Assembly (NCBI GenBank): GCA_934613185.1
Contig: CAKTSO010000081.1
Span: 1-8,089 of the forward strand
DNA length: 8,089 nt
From: an uncultured Clostridia bacterium
GTDB taxonomy: Bacteria > Bacillota > Clostridia > Christensenellales > Maliibacteriaceae
Reading direction: 5' to 3'
Under the pieces are notes generated by a model, which saw only the letters and a program-made list of their open reading frames with translations, was not told the DNA's origin and ran no database searches. A program made the position numbers and the translations under genes. Below are positions 1 to 5,168 of the stretch, in pieces. Position 1 is the stretch's first letter, and each line of letters starts with the position of its first letter.

Positions 1-2
1 AC

Positions 3-605
3 GGCAGCTTTTTCGGCGCTTCCGACAAGGCAGCCGTGAAGTTCGAGACGATGGTCGACAAGGACACGATCAGCGGCGGCACCTATACCACGCCCGTTCC
101 CGCGGAGTACATTGCGCCTGAGCTTGCGTCTTTGGTGCTCAACACAGCGGACGCCGACCGCTACACCGTCGTGCCCGAAGCCGAGGCTGAGGCGCGCGCC
201 ATGGCGATCGTGACGAAGGCCGACGGTTCCAAGATCTATTACGAGAACCGCGACGCCGCGCAGGAAGCCCTGACGGACGACGCGACGGTCGAGTATTATT
301 ACACGGTCACGTTCCGCGACGGCGAGACGGTCCTTGCGACGCAGCGCGTCAAGGAAAACGCCCCCGCCGCGAAGATCGACGATCCCAAGCAGGCCGGCAA
401 GATCTTCGTCCGCTGGCAGGCGGAAGGCACGGACAAGGCCTATGACTTCTCCACGCCCGTCACGCAGGATCTCATCCTGAATGCGGTCTGGACGGACGCC
501 CCCAAGACCGGCGATGCGGGTATGATCCTGATGATTGCGGCCGTGACGGCGATGGTCGCCCTGTGCATCGGCGGCGTCGTGAAGATCAAGCGCGCCGTGC
601 GTTAA
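3..605 (+). CDS. Surface protein, C-terminal part, with InlB-type repeat and PKTGD membrane anchor (5' end outside window)
   Basis: The reading frame is open to the left edge, so this is the last 200 residues or so of a longer protein; the GTG at 36 is only an internal codon. Counting from base 3, residues about 99-163 (YTVTFRDGE to LNAVW) resemble an InlB/Listeria-Bacteroides (Flg_new) beta-grasp repeat, a module common in secreted proteins of Firmicutes. PKTGD follows at about 167-171, then a hydrophobic helix of about 20 residues and a basic tail (KIKRAVR). This is the layout of a sortase-type or plain membrane anchor, although the leucine of classical LPxTG is replaced by alanine. The protein is therefore probably held on the outer face of the cell. 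The stretch before the repeat (TKADGSKIYYENRDAAQEAL) is not recognised. Adhesion or glycan binding is possible, but nothing here shows a ligand. A terminator follows 15 bases after the stop. Confidence 0.8.
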   Translation, partial: GSFFGASDKAAVKFETMVDKDTISGGTYTTPVPAEYIAPELASLVLNTADADRYTVVPEAEAEARAMAIVTKADGSKIYYENRDAAQEALTDDATVEYYYTVTFRDGETVLATQRVKENAPAAKIDDPKQAGKIFVRWQAEGTDKAYDFSTPVTQDLILNAVWTDAPKTGDAGMILMIAAVTAMVALCIGGVVKIKRAVR

Positions 606-620
606 CAAGCGATGAATAAA

Positions 621-650
621 AAAGGGCAGTCGACAGACTGCTCTTTTTTT
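621..650 (+). terminator. Intrinsic terminator of the surface-protein gene
   Basis: An 11-bp stem (621-631 with 636-646, one G-U pair, loop GACA) runs into seven T at 644-650. It closes the surface-protein transcript. Confidence 0.9.
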
Positions 651-662
651 ATTCAAAACCCT

Positions 663-691
663 TTGAAAATTTTTGCCGAATCGGATAAAAT
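663..691 (+). promoter_or_regulatory. Sigma-A-like promoter TTGAAA-N17-TAAAAT
   Basis: The -35 box TTGAAA (663-668) and the -10 box TAAAAT (686-691) are separated by exactly 17 bases, placing a start site near 698. It lies just after the upstream terminator and drives into the 700-base stretch without a protein gene, so its first product is either a noncoding RNA or a very long leader of the MATE gene. Confidence 0.6.
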
Positions 692-701
692 AAATGTCAG
701 A

Positions 702-726
702 GTGTGGCGTATTCGCGTAAATCCGG
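702..726 (+). repeat. Direct repeat of the sequence around the later terminator arm (other copy 1349-1373)
   Basis: Bases 702-726 and 1349-1373 agree at 19 of 25 positions, sharing GTGTGGC, GCGTAA and TCCGG at identical spacing. The second copy contains the 5' arm of the terminator at 1361-1391. The first copy (714-724) could also pair with that terminator's 3' arm, at 10 of 11 positions counting G-U pairs. The GTGTGGCG at 702-709 is in addition inverted at 1281-1288. Confidence 0.5.
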
Positions 727-832
727 CAGAAAGCTGTCTCCAGACAGGCAAACAATCGGTTTTAAAAGGGGTACTGCAGCTGAACAACGCCGCCGCAGAG
801 CGTCCGCTTTGGGACACTGCATTGTCATCGTC

Positions 833-860
833 GGGACGCATACCACGCGGTATGCGTCCC
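833..860. repeat. Perfect 12-bp hairpin with ACGC loop
   Basis: GGGACGCATACC at 833-844 is exactly complementary to 849-860. No U-tract follows (TTCTCTTTCG), so it is not a good terminator. It resembles REP-like intergenic palindromes and is one branch inside the structured region. Confidence 0.75.
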
Positions 861-892
861 TTCTCTTTCGCGCATTGCCCTCAAAGCAAACG

Positions 893-1038
893 CTCTGCGG
901 TCAAAGAGTCCGAACGAGCCGTATTTGTTTCGGAGCAAGGCGCAAGTCCGAAGACATAGCGGGCCTATTTCAAGGACTTGCAACGCGGTGCCGGAGCAAA
1001 TACGGCCCGTTCCGACCGGCGTTCTTTCAGCCGCAGCG
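893..1038. repeat. Long imperfect hairpin, roughly 45 base pairs
   Basis: Pairing runs almost without a break: CTGCGG 895-900 with 1031-1036, AAAGA 903-907 with 1023-1027, 908-920 with 1004-1016 (two mismatches), GTATTTG 921-927 with 997-1003, 928-933 with 991-996 (G-U pairs), and GCAAGTCC 942-949 with 974-981. There is an internal loop at 934-941 / 982-990 and a 24-base apical loop. A helix this long cannot be explained by chance. Confidence 0.8.
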
Positions 1039-1065
1039 CCCCTTGATCTTTTCCGTTTTGGCGTT

Positions 1066-1111
1066 GTGAAAATGCTCGACGACGCTTCCGGCGTCGCCTC
1101 CGCTTTTTCAC
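1066..1111. repeat. Two-step hairpin
   Basis: An outer stem (GTGAAAATGC 1066-1075 with GCTTTTTCAC 1102-1111, one mismatch) encloses an inner stem (CGACGC 1080-1085 with GCGTCG 1091-1096, loop TTCCG). An A-rich, apparently unpaired stretch follows, up to about 1157. Confidence 0.65.
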
Positions 1112-1150
1112 TTAGCCAAAAGCGAAAAATCTCTATCTCAAAACTGTAAA

Positions 1151-1255
1151 CATCAAAAATACGGCATTTTAGCAAAGGAAATCTTCGGTGCGTTATAGCT
1201 GAAAGAGGATTCGCGCGGTTTGAATGGGCTTCTTTTGAATGCCGTATTATTTGAC
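1151..1255. repeat. Inverted repeat flanking an 80-base loop
   Basis: AATACGGCATT (1158-1168) is exactly inverted at 1238-1248. The match extends outward through TCAAA, with one mismatch and one extra base, to 1151 and 1255. It directly abuts the right arm of the longer inverted repeat at 1255-1280. Confidence 0.6.
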
Positions 1256-1360
1256 GATTGTTTTCCTGTCTGGAAACAGCCGCCACACGCTTTTTGTATG
1301 AAAGCGGGTGAAGCGTGACCGAATGACGAACAACTTCATAAGCAAATCGTGTGGCAGAAA

Positions 1361-1398
1361 TGCGTAAGTCCGGATTTGAAGGGCTTGTGCGTTTTTTT
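1361..1398 (+). terminator. Intrinsic terminator just upstream of the MATE gene
   Basis: An 11-bp stem, 1361-1371 with 1381-1391, contains several G-U pairs, has a 9-base loop, and is followed by seven T at 1392-1398. It ends 28 bases before the MATE start codon, so it either ends the upstream RNA or acts as an attenuator of the MATE gene. CAAATC (1343-1348) is complementary to GATTTG in its loop (1373-1378), which would allow an alternative fold. Confidence 0.65.
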
Positions 1399-1425
1399 AT
1401 TTTTCAAAAAAGAAAGGCGGTTTTT

Positions 1426-2409
1426 ATGGACAACGCAAATTCCCATCTGGGGACGGAACGCACGGGAAAACTCATGCGCCGGTACGCCGTTCCCTGCATC
1501 ATTTCGCTTCTGGTCGGCGCGCTTTACAACATCGTCGACCAGATCTTTATTGCGAACGCAAGCTACCTCGGCTCCTACGGCAACGCGGCCAACACGGTGG
1601 TGTTCCCGCTGACCGTTGTGGCGCTGGCCATTGCCGTCATGGTAGGCGACGGCTGCTGCGCGTTCGTCAGCATGGCGCTCGGCCGAAACGAAAAGGACAG
1701 GGCGCGCAAAAGCGTCGGTAACGCGGTCGTGATGACGGTCGCGGCGAGCGTCGTTCTGACGGCGGTTTATCTCGTCTTTGCCGACGGCATCATTGCCATG
1801 TTCGGCGGCACGGTCAACGAAGAGACGTTTCGTTATTCGCAGGAGTATTTTTTCTATATCACGCTCGGGATCCCGTTTTACATGTTCGGCCAGGCCATGA
1901 ATCCCGTCATCCGCGCCGACGGCAGCCCGAAATTCGCCATGATCTCCACTTTGGCGGGCGCGGTGATCAATATTATTCTCGATCCCGTCTTTATTTTCGT
2001 CTTCCGATGGGGCATGATGGGCGCGGCGGCGCTGATTTTGGCGGAGGGCTTCCCGCGGCAGCTCATCGCCGTTTTCGGCGCGGCGAACGAGAGCGCGTTC
2101 TACACCGACTTTGCCGTCCGTGCGTTCCGTGTCTATCTTTGCATGATGATCTTCGCCTACGTCAACAAGGCGTGCTTTATCTATCTGCAGGCGGTCGGCA
2201 AGGCGCTTGCGTCGACGATGCTGTCCATGTTCCGCGAGGTCGTCTTCGGCGTCGGCTTTGCGCTGCTTCTGCCGATCTTCTTCGGACTGGACGGCGTGCT
2301 GTACTCCATGCCCGTGTCGGATCTTCTGACGTTCTTTTTTTCGGCGGTCATTATGAAAAAGACCTATCGGGAGCTTTCCGAGCACACGGAAGCGCCGAAA
2401 ATCGCGTGA
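1426..2409 (+). CDS. MATE-family multidrug efflux transporter, internally deleted
   Basis: The encoded protein has 327 residues, whereas MepA-like MATE proteins usually have about 450. The first half is normal: residues 13-50 (TGKLMRRYAVP, YNIVDQIFIA) form helix 1, GDGCCAFVSMALGR is at 74-88, and the family signature around INIILDPVFIF is at 181-191. GMMGAA (196-201) should begin helix 6, but the sequence jumps to ILAEGFPRQLIAVFG, which in the family lies about 120 residues later, after helix 9. The last part (YLQAVGKA, GLDGVLYSMPVSDL) is again normal. Most of helices 6 to 9 are thus missing, with the junction near bases 2020-2046 and the frame kept. Intact relatives sit in the membrane and export cationic drugs by Na+ or H+ antiport; this copy is probably not functional as a monomeric transporter. 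The start at 1426 is chosen because AAAGGCGG lies 5 bases upstream; an in-frame GTG at 1351 would run through a terminator. An assembly collapse is the alternative explanation. Confidence 0.8.
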   Translation: MDNANSHLGTERTGKLMRRYAVPCIISLLVGALYNIVDQIFIANASYLGSYGNAANTVVFPLTVVALAIAVMVGDGCCAFVSMALGRNEKDRARKSVGNAVVMTVAASVVLTAVYLVFADGIIAMFGGTVNEETFRYSQEYFFYITLGIPFYMFGQAMNPVIRADGSPKFAMISTLAGAVINIILDPVFIFVFRWGMMGAAALILAEGFPRQLIAVFGAANESAFYTDFAVRAFRVYLCMMIFAYVNKACFIYLQAVGKALASTMLSMFREVVFGVGFALLLPIFFGLDGVLYSMPVSDLLTFFFSAVIMKKTYRELSEHTEAPKIA

Positions 2410-2419
2410 TGACAAAATA

Positions 2420-2458
2420 AAAACGATCGACAACGAATCTTGTCGATCGTTTTTTTTT
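2420..2458. terminator. Bidirectional intrinsic terminator between convergent genes
   Basis: A perfect 14-bp stem (2420-2433 with 2440-2453, loop CGAATC) is followed by a T run to 2458 on the plus strand, and by TTTTATTTTG on the minus strand. It serves the MATE gene and the converging hydrolase gene. Confidence 0.92.
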
Positions 2459-2492
2459 GATTGCGGCAGAAAAAGAGTCGCACGTCGGCGCT

Positions 2493-3416
2493 TTAATTTC
2501 CCTTCGTCAGTTTCGTATACAAATCGCGGAACACGCGGTCGCGATCGAAATAATAGACCTGGCGGATCGTCGGCCGGTCGGGCGACAGCGAGAACCCGTG
2601 GTCGTATTCCGGAAGCGGCGCGGGCGTCTCGCGGTCGAGTACGACCGTTTCGTCCGTGTCCAGAAGATAGGCGATGGTGGAAATGTCCCAGATCTTGCGC
2701 GACCCGACGCCCGTTTTGACCTTTTCGGCCATTTCGTTTAACGTGATATCCAGAAGATATTCGCAAAGCTCGCCCTTGCCGCGCAGCCAGTATTCGCATT
2801 CCTGCATCGGCGTGGTCAGCGCACTGGCGACGCCGTAGGCCGGGATCTGCACGATTGCGCCGCCGCAGGACAGCACGATCCGCGCCGCGGCGACGTCCTG
2901 TTCCAGATTGAATTCATGATAATCGTGCCATTCGTTGCAGTTGCCGCCGAGCCAGACGATCACGACGCGCTCCAAAATCGTCGGATCGAGCAAAATGGCG
3001 GAGGCGACGTTCGTGATCGCGCCGATGGCGACGATGACGAGCGGGTTTTGAGCGTCGTAATCGCGCGAACGCTCGACCATGTCCTCCGCGGCGGGGGAGA
3101 TCACGGGCGTCTTCTCGTCGGGAAGATAGCGCGTGCTGCCGCGATAGACGATTTCATTCAGATCCGACCTCCCGTTGAGCTTTAAAATGTGCAGGATCTC
3201 GTCGTAGCTTTTTTCCATCCCCTCGCGCGGCGTGGCGGCCTTCTCGTTCGCAAACGGCGCGGCGTAGATCGCCCGAAGCCGCAGACGGTCCTCGCTGTGC
3301 AAAAGATACGACAGGGCGTATTGGTCGTCCACCTCGTTGAACGTGTCCGTGTCGAGCACGATGTCGATCACGCCGCCTCTTCGGCGGAGCATAACCTGCT
3401 TTTGCGCCTGATTCAT
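2493..3416 (-). CDS. Nucleoside hydrolase-family protein (IUNH fold), non-classical subfamily
   Basis: This family cuts the N-glycosidic bond of nucleosides to give base and sugar, using a Ca2+ ion held by aspartates; no signal peptide is seen, so it is cytoplasmic. In the 307-residue product the N-terminal motif is DTDTFNEVDD (residues 22-31) instead of the classical DTDPGxDD, with a three-residue longer spacing that is seen in a divergent branch of the family. Other expected sites are present: N57 after AAPF, ITNVA (134-138, likely metal-binding Thr), EFN (168-170) with D174, and a C-terminal Asp at 244. The latter is preceded by Trp rather than the usual His (WDIST). These changes leave the substrate open: nucleoside, another N-riboside, or a modified sugar. 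The start at 3416 follows a perfect AGGAGG six bases upstream; the frame continues further 5' but overlaps the kinase gene. It is transcribed divergently from that kinase and ends at a shared terminator. Confidence 0.85.
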   Translation of the reverse strand: MNQAQKQVMLRRRGGVIDIVLDTDTFNEVDDQYALSYLLHSEDRLRLRAIYAAPFANEKAATPREGMEKSYDEILHILKLNGRSDLNEIVYRGSTRYLPDEKTPVISPAAEDMVERSRDYDAQNPLVIVAIGAITNVASAILLDPTILERVVIVWLGGNCNEWHDYHEFNLEQDVAAARIVLSCGGAIVQIPAYGVASALTTPMQECEYWLRGKGELCEYLLDITLNEMAEKVKTGVGSRKIWDISTIAYLLDTDETVVLDRETPAPLPEYDHGFSLSPDRPTIRQVYYFDRDRVFRDLYTKLTKGN

Positions 3417-3474
3417 AAACAGCCTCCTGATTCTTTTTTCGGTTTCCGTGTCCGCAAATGTGCGTGTTTTTCTA

Positions 3475-3483
3475 ATTATAACA
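3475..3483 (-). promoter_or_regulatory. Extended -10 promoter of the hydrolase gene
   Basis: Read on the minus strand this is TGT TATAAT, a consensus -10 with the extended TGn element, which can compensate for the weak -35 seen near 3498-3503. The start site would lie around 3468, leaving a leader of about 50 bases. Confidence 0.65.
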
Positions 3484-3488
3484 CGACA

Positions 3489-3524
3489 AAGCGCTCGCGG
3501 AAAACGCGAAAACGAAAAACGCTT
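3489..3524. promoter_or_regulatory. Operator-like site between divergent promoters: GAAAACG repeats and nested palindromes
   Basis: GAAAACG occurs at 3500-3506 and 3508-3514, and a GAAAAACG variant at 3514-3521. A palindrome TCGCG-GAAAA-CGCGA spans 3495-3509, nested within AAGCG (3489-3493) and CGCTT (3520-3524). The cluster overlaps the -35 region of the hydrolase promoter and touches the -35 of the kinase promoter, so one regulator bound here could control both genes. The regulator gene is not in the window. Confidence 0.45.
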
Positions 3525-3551
3525 GTATTTTTGACGCGCGCGGGGTATTCT
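3523..3551 (+). promoter_or_regulatory. Probable promoter of the FGGY kinase gene
   Basis: TTGTAT (3523-3528) and TATTCT (3546-3551) are 17 bases apart. Both boxes are weak (3 and 4 of 6 consensus positions), fitting a promoter that needs activation or is normally low. Confidence 0.4.
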
Positions 3552-3594
3552 TGTCTCAACAGTTTTCGACACTCGACAAGGAGGAACGGCATTC

Positions 3595-5076
3595 ATGACA
3601 AAGGACGTCTGCGTCGCGCTGGACATGGGCAACAGCGGCGGGAAAGTGCTGGCCGCCGCGATGGAGAACGGCCGCCTTGAAATTCTGGAGGAACGGATCA
3701 TCGAAAACCGCGTCGTTGACGTCGCGGGCGCGCTGTATTGGGACGTGTTTTCCGTTTTTCGCGACCTGAAAGCGGCGCTGCGCGACTTTTCCCGTCTGGG
3801 GACGGTTCGAACGATCGGCGTGGACTCCACGTCGGGATGCTACGCGTTCGTCAAGCGAAACGGGCATCTTTGCGCGCCGCCCGCCTTTGGCCGCGACCTT
3901 CGCTATCAAAACTGGGAGCGCGTGATTCAAAAGCGCATGGCAAAGCGCGATCTTTACGATGAGACGGGCGTCTATCCGCTCGGCGGCAATAACATCTGCA
4001 AGCTCGCCTGCGACGCCGAAAGCGGCGATCTTGAACCATGGTCGAACGATGCGTTTTTGCCCTTTCCCGCGCTGATGCAGTTTTATCTGACCGGGCGCTA
4101 TGAGCTCGAGCGCTCCATGGCGGGCGCGGCCGTGCTGATGGATCGGGACTTTTGCGATTGGAACGTGCCGCTTTTGTCCCGCCTCGGGATTCCCGCGGCG
4201 ATCCTGCCGCCGATCGTCGAGCCCTGTACGTTCGGCGAAAAGCTGCTCCCCGCCGTTGCACGGGAGACGAACTGCCCCGAGTGCCGCTATGTGCATACCG
4301 TCGAGTTCGACAGCTCGACCGCCATGATCTCCGCGCCGCTGTTTTCCAAGGACAAGATCTATCTTTCGATGGGCACGACGATCAATCCCGGCGTGGAGCT
4401 GTCCGCGCCGCTTTTGTCCGACATGGCGTATGAATACCGCTATAAAAACGTCCCCGTCTGGCCGGGCAGCACGATGCTTCTGAGCGACGTGCCGGGCTTT
4501 TTCCTCGTCGCGGAGTGCCTGAAGGCGTGGCGCGCGGCGGGATGCGACGTCGGCCACGGTGACCTTGTGCGCATGGCTTCGCAGGCATCGACGAACGCGT
4601 TTTTGGATCTTTTCGATCCGACGCTTTGCACCGCCTGCGGCGACATGCCCGAGCGTGTGCGCGCGTTCTGCCAAAAGACGGGACAGAGCGTGCCGGAGAC
4701 CGTCGGCCAGATCGCGCGCGTGATCTACGAAAGCTACGCCGTGACGCTCGCCTGGTCGATCGAGCGGCTTTGCCGCATCACGGGGCGGGACGATTACGAG
4801 GACGTGACGATCATCAGCGGCGGCAGCCGAAACGCGCTTTTGTGCCAGATGATCGCCGACGCATCGGGCAGGATCGTGCGCGCGGGCGACCCGCACGCCA
4901 CGGCGCTCGGGAATCTTCTGGTGCAGTTCTGCGCGCTGGGCGAGTTTTCGTCGCTGGAAAAGATGCGCCGCGCCGCCGCGGACGTCTGCCCGATGACGCG
5001 GTATGAACCCAAAGCGAACGCGCATCTTGCCGCGGGGCTTGCGTTTCTGACGCAAAACGGCTTTCTTCGCGCCTGA
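3595..5076 (+). CDS. FGGY-family carbohydrate kinase, rhamnulokinase-like
   Basis: FGGY kinases transfer the gamma-phosphate of ATP to a sugar or polyol in the cytoplasm. The 493 residues match the family's normal length and both actin-like domains are complete. The N-terminal domain has the phosphate loop VALDMGNSGGKVL (about 7-19), TIGVDSTSG (73-81) and FGRDLR (98-103). The catalytic Asp is D239 in EFDSSTAM, where rhamnulokinase has HDTASAV. SMGTT (258-262) and ISGGSRNALLCQMIADASG (407-425) are the ATP-binding elements of the C-terminal domain. The latter and the WDV segment (49-51) resemble RhaB most, but the missing His before the catalytic Asp and the absence of rhamnose isomerase or aldolase genes nearby argue against simply calling it rhaB. 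AAGGAGG lies 10 bases before the ATG. The divergent nucleoside hydrolase suggests that the kinase acts on a sugar released from a glycoside; this is inference. No terminator separates it from ychF. Confidence 0.87.
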   Translation: MTKDVCVALDMGNSGGKVLAAAMENGRLEILEERIIENRVVDVAGALYWDVFSVFRDLKAALRDFSRLGTVRTIGVDSTSGCYAFVKRNGHLCAPPAFGRDLRYQNWERVIQKRMAKRDLYDETGVYPLGGNNICKLACDAESGDLEPWSNDAFLPFPALMQFYLTGRYELERSMAGAAVLMDRDFCDWNVPLLSRLGIPAAILPPIVEPCTFGEKLLPAVARETNCPECRYVHTVEFDSSTAMISAPLFSKDKIYLSMGTTINPGVELSAPLLSDMAYEYRYKNVPVWPGSTMLLSDVPGFFLVAECLKAWRAAGCDVGHGDLVRMASQASTNAFLDLFDPTLCTACGDMPERVRAFCQKTGQSVPETVGQIARVIYESYAVTLAWSIERLCRITGRDDYEDVTIISGGSRNALLCQMIADASGRIVRAGDPHATALGNLLVQFCALGEFSSLEKMRRAAADVCPMTRYEPKANAHLAAGLAFLTQNGFLRA

Positions 5077-5079
5077 CGC

Positions 5080-5108
5080 TTGCCGTTTTCGGCCGCAGTG
5101 CGTATAAT
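5080..5108 (+). promoter_or_regulatory. Promoter of ychF, TTGCCG-N17-TATAAT
   Basis: A consensus TATAAT (5103-5108) lies 17 bases after TTGCCG (5080-5085), which begins three bases after the kinase stop codon. ychF therefore has its own, probably constitutive, promoter. Confidence 0.75.
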
Positions 5109-5168
5109 AGAAGGGTTAAAAGACAGAAAGACGCTTTCCGCGTTTTTGGAAAAAAGGAGTTTTCGTTC

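Larger units (their letters stand above)
733..1280. repeat. Inverted repeat pair 733-758 / 1255-1280
   Basis: The 26-base left arm and the reverse complement of the right arm differ at only two positions; the common core is CCAGACAGG and AACAATCG. The left arm also holds a small perfect palindrome of its own (CTGTCT CC AGACAG). The arms could close a multi-branched RNA or be the termini of a non-autonomous mobile element. No target-site duplication is visible next to either arm. Confidence 0.7.
698..1398 (+). ncRNA. Candidate large structured noncoding RNA or long leader
   Basis: Bases 606-1425 hold no convincing protein gene: the open frames here (for example 704-1069 plus and 825-1286 minus) lack ribosome binding sites and have unprotein-like composition. 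The stretch starts after a good promoter and ends in an intrinsic terminator. A long-distance pairing, 733-758 with 1255-1280 (24 of 26 positions complementary), encloses five successive hairpins: 795-820, 833-860, 893-1038, 1066-1111 and 1151-1255. The last abuts the closing helix. A closing stem around many branches, with promoter and terminator, is the architecture of large ornate bacterial RNAs such as OLE, GOLLD or ROOL, but I do not recognise the conserved sequence of any of them. The alternative is a decayed MITE-like or dispersed intergenic repeat. Whether it acts alone or regulates the MATE gene cannot be told from the sequence. Confidence 0.35.

Noticed and set aside
917..1006. GAGCCGTATTTG resembling the start of a group II intron domain V
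   Set aside because: Domain V is a compact hairpin of about 34 bases with a GNRA loop. Here the partner strand lies about 80 bases away, and no intron-encoded protein or domain VI is present.
1251..1279. TTGACG at 1251-1256 as the -35 of a MATE promoter
   Set aside because: No acceptable -10 occurs 16 to 18 bases downstream, and the hexamer lies at an inverted-repeat arm.
733..1280. A complete MITE with target-site duplication
   Set aside because: The inverted arms are convincing, but no matching short direct repeat flanks them directly, so the mobile-element call stays only an alternative.
704..1286. Open frames of 62 to 153 codons in both directions in the structured intergenic region
   Set aside because: They lack start signals, overlap each other, and consist of translated hairpin arms; no family is recognisable.
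698..1398. tmRNA, RNase P RNA, 6S RNA or rRNA/tRNA gene in the intergenic region
   Set aside because: No CCA-type end, no RNase P conserved blocks and no cloverleaf could be found; the overall pairing pattern fits none of them.
1336..2799. Long minus-strand open frame of 487 codons antisense to the MATE gene and reaching into the hydrolase gene
   Set aside because: Its product is dominated by Arg, His, Asp and Gly without domain features, and it crosses a strong terminator. It is a shadow of the GC-rich real genes.
3417..3830. N-terminal extension of the hydrolase frame up to 3830
   Set aside because: It would overlap the kinase gene and the divergent promoters. The ATG at 3416 has an ideal AGGAGG, and the domain starts soon after it.
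3556..5055. Minus-strand open frame of 499 codons antisense to the FGGY kinase gene
   Set aside because: It has unprotein-like composition and no ribosome binding site, and the plus-strand kinase is unmistakable.
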